This document shows positions 1 through 9,015 of a DNA stretch of 64,000 bases, in pieces. Both the position numbers and the translations under genes were made by a program. The stretch is from Bradyrhizobium cosmicum (GTDB lineage Bacteria > Pseudomonadota > Alphaproteobacteria > Rhizobiales > Xanthobacteraceae), in NCBI RefSeq assembly GCF_007290395.2, contig NZ_CP041656.2:2480001-2544000 (forward strand), in the 5' to 3' direction. The notes under the pieces are model-generated. The model was not told where the DNA came from and made no database searches. It worked only from the letters and a program-made list of their open reading frames with translations. The first letter of the stretch is position 1, and every line of letters starts with the position of its first letter.

Positions 1-6
1 TGGAAT

Positions 7-1020
7 CTAGGCCGATGCAGCGTGGCGGAGCTCGCCATGGCGCTCGCGGAACAGCTTCTCCTCCCACGCCAGGGCGTGCGCGGCGATGGTCTCGAGGTCG
101 TCGTATTGCGGCCGCCAGTCGAGCAGGCCGCGGATGCGGCTGGTGTCGGCCACCATGGTCATGATGTCGCCGGGCCGGCGCGGGGCGTATTGCACGGCGA
201 AGCTGCGGCCCGAAACCCGGCGCACCGCGTCGATGGTCTCCAGCACCGAATAGCCGCGGCCATAGCCGCAATTCAGCGTCGTCGAGGCGCCGCCATTGCG
301 CAAATAGGCCAGCGCCGAGCGATGCGCCTGCGACAGGTCGGTGACGTGGATGAAGTCGCGGATGCAACTGCCGTCCGGGGTCGGATAGTCGGTGCCGAAC
401 ACGTCGATCTTGGCGCGCTGGCCGGTCGCGGCTTCCACCGCGATCTTCAGCAGATGCGTGGCGCCGACGGTGGCGAGGCCAATGCGCGCCTGCGGGTCGG
501 CGCCCGCAACGTTGAAATAGCGCAAGGTCACGTATTGCATGCCGTAGGCGGCGGCGACGTCGTGCAGCATGATCTCGGTCATCAGCTTCGACGAGCCGTA
601 GGGCGACAGCGGCCGCGTCGGGGCGTGCTCGGGCACCGGCACCTGGTCCGGATTGCCGTAGACGGCGGCGGTCGAGGAGAAGATGAAGCGGCTGATGCCG
701 CGCTTGACCGCGACGTTGAGCAAATTGCGCGCGGTCATGAAGTTGTTGCGGTAATAGCCGAGCGGATCGCGCATCGATTCCGGCACGACCACCGAGCCCG
801 CGAAATGGATGATGCTCTCGATGTTATGCTGGGCGATCACGCCCTCGAGCAGGTTCTCGTCGCAAGCATCGCCGATGAACAGCGGCACGCCTTCGGGGAG
901 ATAAGCGGAAAAGCCGGTGGAGAGATCGTCGATCACGACCACGTCCTCGCCGGCTTCCGCCAGCGCGAGAACCGTGTGACTTCCGATATAGCCGGCGCCG
1001 CCGGTGACTAGCACAGTCAT
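7..1020 (-). CDS. galE: UDP-glucose 4-epimerase
   Basis: Extended short-chain dehydrogenase of 337 residues that should interconvert UDP-glucose and UDP-galactose in the cytoplasm, supplying sugar nucleotides for surface polysaccharides. The NAD-binding motif TGGAGYIGSH is at residues 6-15 and the catalytic YxxxK is Y141-K145 (YGSSK), preceded by the FSSTAAVYG strand carrying the catalytic Ser/Thr. Length is normal for GalE (about 330-340). The ATG at 1020 is chosen because the Rossmann strand begins two residues later. It diverges from the glycosyltransferase at 1147 across about 125 bp, so both promoters lie there. Close relatives act on GlcNAc or pentose nucleotides, but the full-length match to the GalE pattern makes this call fairly safe. 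Confidence 0.93.
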   Translation of the reverse strand: MTVLVTGGAGYIGSHTVLALAEAGEDVVVIDDLSTGFSAYLPEGVPLFIGDACDENLLEGVIAQHNIESIIHFAGSVVVPESMRDPLGYYRNNFMTARNLLNVAVKRGISRFIFSSTAAVYGNPDQVPVPEHAPTRPLSPYGSSKLMTEIMLHDVAAAYGMQYVTLRYFNVAGADPQARIGLATVGATHLLKIAVEAATGQRAKIDVFGTDYPTPDGSCIRDFIHVTDLSQAHRSALAYLRNGGASTTLNCGYGRGYSVLETIDAVRRVSGRSFAVQYAPRRPGDIMTMVADTSRIRGLLDWRPQYDDLETIAAHALAWEEKLFRERHGELRHAASA

Positions 1021-1146
1021 GGTCTCACCCGTCTTCGATCAATGCGCCACGTTAACGTTTGCGCGGTGAAGAGGGGGTTTCGGCAGCCCTGAACTGGTCA
1101 CTATGCTTAATGTTGCGTATAGGGACTTTTCGAAACGGAGCATGAC

Positions 1147-2184
1147 GTGGCGAATTCCCCCGGCGATCTGCAAGTGATCGTGCCAAATCTGCACAGGCGC
1201 TATTCCGGGGTCACCGCGACCAACCGGATGGTGGCGCCGCGGCTGGCCAGGCTGTATCGCGCCGCGTGGTTCGGTTCCGACGCGCCGGAGGGGATCGCGC
1301 GGCTCGGCGGCGCCGGTCTCCTGAAACTGTGGGGCCGCAAGGCGCCGCTGATCTGGCATGCGCGGCGCAACAACGAGATGATCGCGGGTGTCGTGCTGCG
1401 CGCGCTCGGTTGGCCGCTCAAGCTGGTGTTCACCTCGGCGGCGCAGCGGCATCACAGCTGGATCACGCGCTGGCTGATCCGGCAAATGGACGCGATCATC
1501 GCGACCTCCGACATTTCGGCATCGTTCCTGAAGGTGAAGGCGACGGTGATCCCGCATGGCGTCGACACCGACATCTACGCGCCGCCGGTCGACCGCGCCG
1601 CGGCGTTCGCGGAGGCCGCGCTGCCCGGCCGCTACGCGATCGGCTGCTTCGGCCGCGTGCGTGCGCAGAAGGGCACGGATGTGTTCGTCGATGCGATGTG
1701 CCGGTTGCTGCCGCGCTATTCGGATTTCACCGCGGTCATCGTCGGTCAGGTCACGCCGGAGCAAACTGCTTTTGCGAACGACCTGAGGAGGCGCATCGAA
1801 GCAGCAGGCCTGCAGGCGCGCATTGTCATCACCGGCGAGTTGCCGATCGAACAGGTGCAGCGCTGGTATCAGCGGCTGACGATCTACGCCTTCACCTCGC
1901 GCAACGAGGGCTTTGGCCTGACGCTGATCGAGGCGATGGCGGCGGGCAGTGCACTGGTCGCCGCGCGCGCCGGTGCGGCTGAGCTCGTGGTCGAGGACGG
2001 GGTCACCGGCGTCCTGATCCCGACGGGCGATGCCGAGGCGCTGGCTGCGGCGCTGGAGCCGCTGATGCGCGACGTGCAGGCTGCCACGGCGATGGGCGAG
2101 CGCGGGCGGGCGCGGGTGCTGGCAAAGTTCAGCCTGGATGCTGAGGCGGCGCGGATCGGCGAGGTCTATCGGCCGCTGCTCTGA
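1147..2184 (+). CDS. Family 4 glycosyltransferase, probably LPS core (LpcC-like)
   Basis: A 345-residue GT-B fold retaining glycosyltransferase. The C-terminal donor-binding half shows HGVDTDIY around 137-144, GRVRAQKG around 169-176, and the GT4 signature EGFGLTLIEAMAAG at 254-267, whose glutamates bind the nucleotide sugar. The N-terminal half resembles rhizobial lipopolysaccharide core mannosyltransferases of the LpcC type, from memory. The start is a GTG at 1147; the ATG at 1142 is in another frame. It diverges from galE, which fits a shared role in surface glycans. Donor and acceptor cannot be read from the sequence. Confidence 0.82.
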   Translation: MANSPGDLQVIVPNLHRRYSGVTATNRMVAPRLARLYRAAWFGSDAPEGIARLGGAGLLKLWGRKAPLIWHARRNNEMIAGVVLRALGWPLKLVFTSAAQRHHSWITRWLIRQMDAIIATSDISASFLKVKATVIPHGVDTDIYAPPVDRAAAFAEAALPGRYAIGCFGRVRAQKGTDVFVDAMCRLLPRYSDFTAVIVGQVTPEQTAFANDLRRRIEAAGLQARIVITGELPIEQVQRWYQRLTIYAFTSRNEGFGLTLIEAMAAGSALVAARAGAAELVVEDGVTGVLIPTGDAEALAAALEPLMRDVQAATAMGERGRARVLAKFSLDAEAARIGEVYRPLL

Positions 2185-2375
2185 GCGCCTTCACCGAAAA
2201 ACAAGAAGCCGCGAAAACAACCCCATGCACAGTAGCCGGTCACAGCGGTATCAATGACTTGCGAGGTCGCGACGGAAATTTTCTGATTATACGAAAATTG
2301 ATTGACCCGTCGGGCAAAACAGCGCTAATCTTTCATCATCGCAACAATCGTCAGTTCCGGCGAAACGAAGGTGTC

Positions 2376-2864
2376 TCACCGGCCGAACTCCGCCACGATC
2401 AGGGCGATGATGACGATCATCGTCAGCGGCTGGCGAAGCACGCGATACCATGGCGGGACCAAGCCTTGACGCGTGGACCGGATATCCAGCAGCAGGTTCG
2501 CGGCGAAGCCGACCGCCAATAGGGCGAGTCCATATCGGGGATCGATCAGCAGCGACGTCCAGCCGACGAGCGAGGGAATGACACTGATGCCGAGCCGGAC
2601 AGAATCGATACCGTGATCCGTCCGCGAGATCGACTGGACCATCGCGGCGCCCCAATGGATGCCGCCGAGGAACGACAGGATCACGGCGCCGTAGGCCAGT
2701 AGTCCGTGGAGCGCGGCCGTCTTCAAGTCGCCCTCGATGGCCCGCGAGGCGATCGAGAGCCCGACGAACGGTACCAGGCCCAATCCGCCGAGCCATACTG
2801 CAGCGATGGGAACGAGTGCGCGCCGCGGCCCGCTCTCATGATCGTCAGTCAGAGATGTCGACAT
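2376..2864 (-). CDS. DUF3429 family integral membrane protein
   Basis: A 162-residue protein with four or five hydrophobic helices, starting after a short polar head (MSTSLTDDHESGPRRA). The segment GAVILSFLGGIHWGAAM and the later GWTSLLIDPRYGLALLAVGF are typical of the DUF3429 family, whose function is unknown. The coding strand is minus; a second open frame in the same interval lacks this pattern. It lies 35 bp downstream of another small membrane protein on the same strand, so the two may be co-transcribed. Confidence 0.75.
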   Translation of the reverse strand: MSTSLTDDHESGPRRALVPIAAVWLGGLGLVPFVGLSIASRAIEGDLKTAALHGLLAYGAVILSFLGGIHWGAAMVQSISRTDHGIDSVRLGISVIPSLVGWTSLLIDPRYGLALLAVGFAANLLLDIRSTRQGLVPPWYRVLRQPLTMIVIIALIVAEFGR

Positions 2865-2899
2865 GCTGCCTCGCGCCGGTGATCACAATTGTCACGATC

Positions 2900-3451
2900 T
2901 CATACCTCTCGCGTCGCCAGCTGCGTCGAGCAGAGCAGGCCGATCAGCGCGATCAGGGCTGCCACGCTCATCCCGTTCAAGGCGACGAGCCTCGCATACT
3001 CCGACGTCATCATCACGGGCTCGCCGAGATGGGCGTCGACGAAGAGATAGGCGATGAAGGGCAACGCGACGACGATCGCAGACTTCAGGCGCTCGTCAGG
3101 TCTGAACAGGACGGTGCCGAGCAGCGCACAGGGAAGCAGGAACAGCTCGACGCCCGACGCGGCGCCGAACAGCTTGACGCAGAAGACGGTGTTGCCGACG
3201 CCGACCAGTGGCAGCAGCGCGCGGCCCGCGAACGAATGCCTTCTTGCCAGTGCGGGGACGGCCAGGAAGAAAGGGGTCGACAGCAGGCTGAGCCAGGCCG
3301 GCCAGGCGGCCGTCCCCACGATCCAATGCAGATAGAGCGGATAGAACGGCTGGTTGGAGGCCACCACGAGCGCGATCTTGCCGGCCAGCGCAGAACGAGG
3401 GTCCGGGTGATCCGCATAACTGCCGATCCAGGCTGCAATTGTCTTGATCAT
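2900..3451 (-). CDS. Small multi-spanning membrane protein, function unknown
   Basis: About 183 residues from the ATG at 3451 (MIKTIAAWIGSYADHP). Five or so hydrophobic stretches are visible, for example around residues 30-50, 60-80 and 115-135. The frame stays open to 3631, but the extra 60 residues are polar and arginine-rich, so I prefer the internal start. The general look (GKIALVVASNQPFYPLYLHWIVG) recalls conserved rhizobial inner-membrane proteins, but I cannot assign a family. It precedes the DUF3429 gene on the same strand. Confidence 0.6.
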   Translation of the reverse strand: MIKTIAAWIGSYADHPDPRSALAGKIALVVASNQPFYPLYLHWIVGTAAWPAWLSLLSTPFFLAVPALARRHSFAGRALLPLVGVGNTVFCVKLFGAASGVELFLLPCALLGTVLFRPDERLKSAIVVALPFIAYLFVDAHLGEPVMMTSEYARLVALNGMSVAALIALIGLLCSTQLATREV

Positions 3452-3689
3452 CTGGCTTGGATCATCTGCCTCGGACGCGCCGATCGTCGCGCACGATAGC
3501 AGCGCCACGGGGAGGAAACGACCACAGGCCGGCCTCGGATCACAAGCGGTGCGGCGAAGGGCCAGGCGGCATGATCCAAAAACCATGCGGCGTCGTTCAG
3601 GGAGAGAAAGCTCGATCCGTGCGGGCAACACGCCGGTGCTCGCACCAGCCGCGCCGGCGGGCTTCTCTTCCTCTCTTGGCTAGCCTCCC

Positions 3690-3854
3690 ATGCCGAAGAT
3701 GCGACGCAAAGCGGACCTACCGACCAAGATATGCGCCGTTTGCAAGCGGCCATTCGCCTGGCGGCGGAAATGGGCGCGGGATTGGCCAGGCGTGAAATTC
3801 TGTTCCGAACGGTGTCGCGGTGACGGGCGACGAACTGCTCGCCAGGAAGGCTGA
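3690..3854 (+). CDS. DUF2256 zinc-ribbon-like mini-protein (54 aa)
   Basis: A 54-codon gene beginning with ATG at 3690 and ending with TGA at 3852-3854, two bases before the ubiG start. The translation contains CAVCKRPFAWRRKW followed by WPGVKFCSERC. That gives two CxxC/CxxxC-type cysteine pairs (C15, C18, C38, C42), the hallmark of the DUF2256 family, which probably binds zinc. The protein is strongly basic at its N-terminus. The coupling to ubiG suggests one transcript. The function of DUF2256 is unknown. The length matches the family, which is usually 40-60 residues. Confidence 0.85.
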   Translation: MPKMRRKADLPTKICAVCKRPFAWRRKWARDWPGVKFCSERCRGDGRRTARQEG

Positions 3855-3856
3855 CC

Positions 3857-4633
3857 ATGCTGCGCAAGGACATGAAGACCGGTCTCGCGCCGAGCGTCGA
3901 TCCCGACGAGATCGCGCGATTCGAGGCTCTCGCCGAGGATTGGTGGAATCCCGACGGCCGCATGAAGCTGGTTCACGGCTTCAATGCGTCGCGCGTCGCG
4001 CACCTCCGCAACCGGCTCCCCGCGCTGATGCTGCGTGACCCCAGGCGGGAGCGGCCCCTCGACGGATTGACCCTGCTCGACGTCGGTTGCGGCGGCGGTC
4101 TGGTGACGGAGCCGATGGCGCGTCTCGGCGCGCTCGCGCTCGGCATCGACGCCGCCGAGCGCAACGTCCGCGTGGCAACCGTCCACGCGGACCAGACCGG
4201 TTTGCCCGTCGTCTATCGGCAGGCCGTTCCCGAGGAGATGGTCGCCGAACGGCGGCAGTTCGACATCGTGCTGTCGCTCGAAGTCGTCGAGCACGTCGCC
4301 GACACCGATCGCTTTCTGGCTGCGACCGCCAGCCTGGTTGCGCCCGGCGGGCTACTCGTCATCGGCACGTTGAACCGCACGCTGGTGTCGTTCGTGAAGG
4401 CGATCGTCGGGGCTGAATGTGTGCTGGGCTGGCTGCCCCGCGGCACGCACGACTGGCGGCGCTTCATGCGGCCGGACGAGATCGCAGGCACGCTCGCTCC
4501 GCTCGGATTCTCCGTCATCGAGACCTGCGGTCTGGAGCTCGCTCCGATCACCATGCGCTGGCATACGACCCGCTCGTGCAACACCAACTATCTCCAGATC
4601 CACAGGCGGCGCGGCGAGCCGACGGCGGCATGA
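3857..4633 (+). CDS. ubiG: Ubiquinone biosynthesis O-methyltransferase (UbiG-type)
   Basis: A 258-residue class I SAM-dependent methyltransferase. Residues 20-50 carry the UbiG-specific opening (ARFEALAEDWWNPDGRMKLVH) and motif I is DVGCGGG at 75-81. LSLEVVEHV follows, and the C-terminal HDWRRFMRPDEI is the membrane-interaction segment typical of UbiG. The enzyme methylates hydroxyl groups on polyprenyl-benzene intermediates of ubiquinone synthesis at the cytoplasmic membrane. The start at 3857 directly follows the DUF2256 gene. Rhizobia often carry a second ubiG-like gene elsewhere, so this could be a paralogue of the housekeeping copy. Confidence 0.88.
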   Translation: MLRKDMKTGLAPSVDPDEIARFEALAEDWWNPDGRMKLVHGFNASRVAHLRNRLPALMLRDPRRERPLDGLTLLDVGCGGGLVTEPMARLGALALGIDAAERNVRVATVHADQTGLPVVYRQAVPEEMVAERRQFDIVLSLEVVEHVADTDRFLAATASLVAPGGLLVIGTLNRTLVSFVKAIVGAECVLGWLPRGTHDWRRFMRPDEIAGTLAPLGFSVIETCGLELAPITMRWHTTRSCNTNYLQIHRRRGEPTAA

Positions 4634-4967
4634 GACGCGGCGCCGCGAGTGTCTCGTGTGTCTCAAAGCGAATCGCGAGTCCGCGGAGATAGGAACCTCG
4701 ATGCTTTCAAGCAGGCCCATCAAGCGGATCTCGTGTCAGATTCTAATCAACCTCGAGTCCCGGGCACCCGAAGCAATCGAATTTCGAGTGCCGGAGGGGC
4801 GGCAGCTTTCTGCCTAAACCGGACATCCGGCTCGAGCGAAGAGTCCGAGGGGGGCCAACTGCGGACGGCCGCACTGAGGCCGAAGAGCAAAGGTTGAGAC
4901 AATCAGGCCACGCCATGCGTCTGTCCACGCCAGGCCGGCTCGGCCGAGCGTGAACCAGTGCCTTTGA
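4634..4967. other. 334-bp intergenic region, no gene seen
   Basis: This interval lies between the convergent ubiG and SDR genes. No frame in it has a recognisable protein pattern. Around 4818-4831 the string AACCGGACATCCGG resembles pieces also found near 10415 and 10856, which I read as fragments of a decayed dispersed repeat. No clear terminator with a T-run was found. Confidence 0.4.
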
Positions 4968-5756
4968 TCAGACGGTCGGGATGGTGCCGCCGTCGATAAC
5001 AAACTCGGCGCCGTGGATCGAGGCGGCACGATCCGAGGCCAAGTAGGCGATGACGTCGGCGACTTCATATGGTTCGGCCGCACGCCCGATGGAAATTCCG
5101 CCCAGACTGTTCAGGACGACTTGCCGTGCCTGCTCGATCGTGCCGCCATTGACGATCTGCAGACGCTTCAACAGTTCGACGGAGGACTCGGTCATGATCC
5201 AGCCGGGAGAGACAACGTTGACCCGCACGCCCTTCGGTCCCAGCTCCTTGGAGATCGACTTGCTGTAGGTTCTGAGCGCGGCCTTTGCGGCGGCGTAGGC
5301 CGTAGTCGCCTCGGGCAGAGGCAGGACCGACTGGATGGAGGCGACGTGCACCACCGCGCCCGCGCCCCGCTCGATCATCTGCGGAACCAGGAGACGATCA
5401 AGGCGGACCGTGGCCAGAAGGTTCAGGTTCAGTTCGGAGAGCCAGTTCTCGTCCGTCAGAGCGACAAAGCCGCCGCCTGGTGTGGACGAACCCCCGATGA
5501 CGTGGGCTAGGATGTCGACCCCGCCCATGCGTTCGAGCGCCGCCTTGGCCAGTGCTTGCCCACCCTCGGAAGTTGTCAGGTCCGCCTGGACGAACTCGAC
5601 GCCGTCGACAGGCTCCATCGCTCCGCGGGCGGCGGTGATCACCCGGGCGCCGCCGGCCAGAAAGCGGTCGACGGTGGCGCGGCCCAGACCTTTGCTGCCG
5701 CCGCTGATGAGCACGCGCTTGCCCGCGAACTCTGTAGGATCAGCCTTGATGGTCAT
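4968..5756 (-). CDS. SDR family NAD(P)-dependent oxidoreductase
   Basis: A classical short-chain dehydrogenase of 262 residues. SGGSKGLG at 18-25 is the cofactor loop. The catalytic set is S140 with Y154 and K158 (YAAAK), and the C-terminal sequence ([14 protein letters not shown]) is typical. The pattern is closest to acyl-CoA/3-ketoacyl reductase-like SDRs of unknown substrate. The stop overlaps nothing downstream; the start overlaps the stop of the NTF2-like gene by 4 bp (ATGA), so the two form an operon that diverges from a LysR regulator. Regulation by that LysR protein is likely, by analogy with many such cassettes. Confidence 0.88.
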   Translation of the reverse strand: MTIKADPTEFAGKRVLISGGSKGLGRATVDRFLAGGARVITAARGAMEPVDGVEFVQADLTTSEGGQALAKAALERMGGVDILAHVIGGSSTPGGGFVALTDENWLSELNLNLLATVRLDRLLVPQMIERGAGAVVHVASIQSVLPLPEATTAYAAAKAALRTYSKSISKELGPKGVRVNVVSPGWIMTESSVELLKRLQIVNGGTIEQARQVVLNSLGGISIGRAAEPYEVADVIAYLASDRAASIHGAEFVIDGGTIPTV

Positions 5757-6082
5757 GCCGTGATCTCCAAGGCTTTGATGGCGTCGTTCACGAGGGTGAA
5801 GCGGTAGGTGAAGCGGATCGGGCTGCCCTTGAAGTCGCCATGGGCAGGGCCTTCGACTACGACCTGACCCTTCTCGTGGCGAACGGCATCCGGCGTGAAG
5901 ATCGCCCTGACCGGGATCACCGCTTCTTCGAACAAGGCCCGCATCCCGGCGTGACCCTCGTGACGGCCCCCATCAGCAAAAAGAACCGCGTCGCGCGTGA
6001 AGGGGCTGAGCATCCCGTCTACATCGAGACGGGCGTTCGCGGCCACGTACGCGGCAATCGGAGGTGGAAGTTCGAGCGTCAT
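5753..6082 (-). CDS. NTF2-like / SnoaL-fold protein
   Basis: About 109 residues from ATG 6082 ([20 protein letters not shown]). The pattern of a helix with [32 protein letters not shown], followed by strands containing [22 protein letters not shown], is that of NTF2-like cone-shaped proteins, which act as small isomerases, hydrolases or binding proteins. The frame remains open to 6127, but the extra residues look random. It is translationally coupled to the downstream SDR gene (4-bp overlap). It could process the same small molecule; the substrate is unknown. Confidence 0.8.
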   Translation of the reverse strand: MTLELPPPIAAYVAANARLDVDGMLSPFTRDAVLFADGGRHEGHAGMRALFEEAVIPVRAIFTPDAVRHEKGQVVVEGPAHGDFKGSPIRFTYRFTLVNDAIKALEITA

Positions 6083-6151
6083 TGTCTTTGTCCTGTTTGT
6101 TGCGGTCGCAGCCTGGAGCGGCTGCAAGTGCGCTTGCCAGCCAAGATAGCG

Positions 6152-7147
6152 ATGGACATCTGGCGCGATAATCAGGACAATTCGGGACGTTTCATCACGA
6201 AAATCGGGATAATTTTGCAGAGCAGCCTGAGCGAATTGGATGCCGTCCTCATGGTTGCCCGCCGAGGGAAGTTCCGAACGGCGGCGATCGAGCTCGGGGT
6301 CTCAACGACCGCGCTCAGTAATGCGGTCGGAAAGTTGGAGCGCACGCTCGGCGTAAGGCTTTTCAACCGGACGACGCGGAGCGTTTCCTTGACAGAGGCA
6401 GGTCAGCAATTCGTCGCGCAGGTCGCGCCTGCCGTGCGAGACATTCATGCGGCGATGGATTTCGCGCGCTCGCGACAGGCCACGCCTTCAGGCACGCTTC
6501 GCATCAACGCCTTTCCAACAGCGGCCCGCGAAATCTTCTCTTGGCTCGTCCTGCCGTTCCTGCGCGCTCACCCTCTGGTCCACATCGACATCGTGACAGA
6601 AGGTCGCCTGGTCGACATCGTCGCGGGCGGCTTCGACCTCGGCGTCCGTAGCACCGACCTCGTGCCGGCCGACATGATCGCACTCCCATTGGGGGGACGG
6701 CGGCGCAATGTTGTGGTCGGCACGCCTAGCTATCTGAAAGCGCATGGGACGCCCCGGACTCCCCAGGACCTCACCGAGCATACTTGTCTCCGCGTCCGGC
6801 TCCCTAATGGCGCGATCCATCGCTGGCCATTCGAGAAGAATGGACAATCGGTCCATATCGACGTCCAGGGCGCCATCACCCTCGACGAAGCGAGTCTCGC
6901 ACGCACCGCTGTCCTCGCGTCCGCCGGTTTGGCCCTGGCAATGGAATCCGACGTACGAGACGACATCGAGGCAGGCCGCCTTGTGCCCGTGCTCGAGGAT
7001 TGGACGCCCATACTGTCGCCGCTGAGTCTCTATTATCCGAGCCGACGCAACCCGACCGCCGCGTTCAAGGCCTTCGTCGACTTCGCGCGGCGGCAAAGTG
7101 GAGCCAGCACTACTCGACGCCGTCCAAAGTTGAGGACGCGCCAGTAA
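6152..7147 (+). CDS. LysR-family transcriptional regulator
   Basis: LysR regulator with an N-terminal winged helix ([18 protein letters not shown], then [20 protein letters not shown], then [19 protein letters not shown]) and a C-terminal periplasmic-binding-type effector domain ([16 protein letters not shown] onward). ATG 6152 gives 331 residues, about 20 more than usual before the helix-turn-helix. A TTG at 6215 ([11 protein letters not shown]) gives 310 residues, the standard length. A pair of direct repeats at 6170-6183 and 6202-6215 would then lie in the control region, so the later start is a serious alternative. It diverges from the SDR/NTF2 operon, its most likely target. The effector is unknown. 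Confidence 0.88.
   Translation: MDIWRDNQDNSGRFITKIGIILQSSLSELDAVLMVARRGKFRTAAIELGVSTTALSNAVGKLERTLGVRLFNRTTRSVSLTEAGQQFVAQVAPAVRDIHAAMDFARSRQATPSGTLRINAFPTAAREIFSWLVLPFLRAHPLVHIDIVTEGRLVDIVAGGFDLGVRSTDLVPADMIALPLGGRRRNVVVGTPSYLKAHGTPRTPQDLTEHTCLRVRLPNGAIHRWPFEKNGQSVHIDVQGAITLDEASLARTAVLASAGLALAMESDVRDDIEAGRLVPVLEDWTPILSPLSLYYPSRRNPTAAFKAFVDFARRQSGASTTRRRPKLRTRQ
6170..6215. promoter_or_regulatory. Imperfect direct repeats, candidate LysR operator
   Basis: AATCAGGACAATTC at 6170-6183 recurs as AATCGGGATAATTT at 6202-6215 (11 of 14 identical). The repeats are 32 bp apart, about three helical turns, so both copies would face the same side of the DNA. They lie between the divergent SDR operon and the LysR gene, overlapping its possible N-terminus. 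The repeat is seen directly; binding by the LysR protein is inferred. Confidence 0.4.
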
Positions 7148-7327
7148 CGGACATTCGATCGCTGTAAATTTAACGTCCGCTCTGGGTCAAAATGCGAAGA
7201 ACTCAACGTGAGCAAATCGGGTCTGCCATGCCTCGGTGAGCGGACCTTTAATGATGCGGCTAGCCACTTCGGCAATGGGCGATTTGTGGACTTTGATGAT
7301 TATGTCGGCAGTGGCCGTTCGCCGCCG
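7148..7327. other. Intergenic region with possible repeat relic
   Basis: No gene seen. GGGTCAAAATGCGAA at 7184-7198 resembles GGGTCAAAATACGA at 10809-10822. Similar GGTCAAAA/CGGACAT strings appear in decayed repeats scattered through Bradyrhizobium genomes, as far as I remember. The interval separates the convergent LysR and winged-helix/TPR genes; no terminator with a T-run was recognised. Confidence 0.3.
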
Positions 7328-8923
7328 TCACTCCGGAATTCCTGCGCCACGCAATCCATCAATCAGTAGGTCGAGCATCCAGGGATACCTGAACGATTGA
7401 AGAGTGCGCGATCGCTTCAGCGATGAGTTAGGCTGGCGCTTTATCAGGGACGCGCACTCCGATTTCGCTTCGTCGCGCTCGCCGGCGTGCCAGAGCGCGG
7501 CGACGAGGAAACGGCGAGGAGCGGTCGCCTCAGGTGTCGTGGCGATCGAACGGCGCGCGGCCTCGACCGCTTCACCGAAGCGGCGGCCCACCAGCAAAGC
7601 CACGCTGCGCGCCGAGTGGACATCCGACTGCAGGGGTGAGAGCGGATCCAGCCGTTCGGCTTCGGCCAGCCGCTGCAGCGCGCGCTCGGTGTCGCCGTTC
7701 CACGCCGACACCCAACCACCCAGCCGCCAGGCTTCAGCGCTATTGGGATTGATCTGCAGGGAAAGATCCAGGAGCGCGCCGCCTTCGGCATGTTCTCCGC
7801 CGACCACCGCGAGCAGATGGCCGCTGAGCGCGAGCACCTGCGGATCACTTCGATCGATATTGAGCGCGGCCCGTGCTAACGCCAATGCGCGCGCAGCGCC
7901 GGCCGCGTAATCGGGCTCGGTGCCAAGCCACACGCTGGTAGCGACGCAGCGTCCAAGCAACGCTGTTGCCAACGTGAAATGCGGATCGCGCGCGAGCGCC
8001 GCTTCCAGCAGCGTGACGGCTTCGGCATTGCCTCCGGGCGTCCGCGAATAATAGCCAGGCAGCGCACGTAGATAATAGTCGAACGCACCGAGATCCGCGG
8101 TGCCCCGGCGCAAGACGCGTTCGACTTCCGCCCGCAGCAGGCGCGGTTCGATCGCCGCCGCGATCGACGACGTGATCATTTCGTAAAGGCGCAGGATGCC
8201 GTCGGACTGGCTGGTGAAGCGCTCCTGCCAGACCTGCCTGCCTGACGTCGTCTCGACCAGTCGGCATCGGACAACGATGCCTGCCTCGGTCTGGTCGAGC
8301 GAGCCGTCGACCAGATATCCGATGCCGAGATCGCGCGCGACCGCTGAACTATCCGCCATATCCGCGCGCTGCGCCGCGATGGCGACTGCCGACGCATTGG
8401 CGAGCACGAACAGCCAGCGAAACCGCGACAGCGCGATCGATATCTCCTCCACTAGACCAGCGGCTACATAGGCCGATATGCCCGTGCCGAGCACCCGAAA
8501 CGGCAACACAGCGATCGACGGCCGATCGGTCCGAAGCGCAGGTTCGGCCGCGGGGGTAACTTGAGGCGCCGTGGTCAGCGTGCAGTCGAGGAGATAGCCA
8601 CGCCGCGGCAGATAGCGAAGCAATCGCCCTTTGCGATCGTCGAGGGCACGGCGCGCGTCCTTCACGGCTTGGAACAGGCTGTCCTCGGTGACGTGAACGT
8701 CTCCCCAGATGCGATCCAGCAACTCGGCCTTGTCGAGCGGACGTCCCTCGGACGCCGTCAGTGCGATCAGGAGTTCGAGCGCCTTGGGCCGCAGCGGAAT
8801 CTCGTCACCTTCACGACCGAGCAAGCGGCCTCTTGCGGGCTCGATAACAAACCCATCGAATCCAATGGCTTGCCGCAAGGACGAACGGGCGTCGGCGGTC
8901 CGGCTTGGCGGAGTTTCTGACAT
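7328..8923 (-). CDS. Winged-helix (OmpR/CadC-type) regulator with FlgO-like and TPR domains
   Basis: A 531-residue soluble regulator. Residues 20-112 form a trans_reg_C winged helix (IPLRPKALELLIALTASEGR, LLDRIWGDVHVTEDSLFQAV, then RYLPRRGYLLD). Residues 133-235 hold the segment RPSIAVLPFRVLG to VRCRLVETTSGRQVWQERF, seen in CadC/adenylate-cyclase-type proteins. The remainder is helical with TPR-like repeats (NPNSAEAWRLGGWVSAWNG). No transmembrane segment is visible, unlike CadC itself. The gene diverges from an orphan TctC-type binding protein at 9016, so that gene is a candidate target. The signal sensed cannot be read. Confidence 0.85.
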   Translation of the reverse strand: MSETPPSRTADARSSLRQAIGFDGFVIEPARGRLLGREGDEIPLRPKALELLIALTASEGRPLDKAELLDRIWGDVHVTEDSLFQAVKDARRALDDRKGRLLRYLPRRGYLLDCTLTTAPQVTPAAEPALRTDRPSIAVLPFRVLGTGISAYVAAGLVEEISIALSRFRWLFVLANASAVAIAAQRADMADSSAVARDLGIGYLVDGSLDQTEAGIVVRCRLVETTSGRQVWQERFTSQSDGILRLYEMITSSIAAAIEPRLLRAEVERVLRRGTADLGAFDYYLRALPGYYSRTPGGNAEAVTLLEAALARDPHFTLATALLGRCVATSVWLGTEPDYAAGAARALALARAALNIDRSDPQVLALSGHLLAVVGGEHAEGGALLDLSLQINPNSAEAWRLGGWVSAWNGDTERALQRLAEAERLDPLSPLQSDVHSARSVALLVGRRFGEAVEAARRSIATTPEATAPRRFLVAALWHAGERDEAKSECASLIKRQPNSSLKRSRTLQSFRYPWMLDLLIDGLRGAGIPE

Positions 8924-9015
8924 GGCTGCAATTTCAGCACACTTTCAGGGGGTTGTCAGGACGAGCGGATCGAAGCGTGGGATGCTCAAGCCATGAAAAC
9001 AAACGAGGTCATTCC

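Noticed and set aside
22..1011. Long plus-strand open frame opposite galE
   Set aside because: His/Arg/Gly-rich translation with no family pattern; it is the complement shadow of galE in GC-rich DNA.
2290..2330. Possible FixK/FNR box (TTGA...GCAA) near 2300
   Set aside because: The half-sites are separated by 8 bases instead of 6, so the FixK2 consensus is not met.
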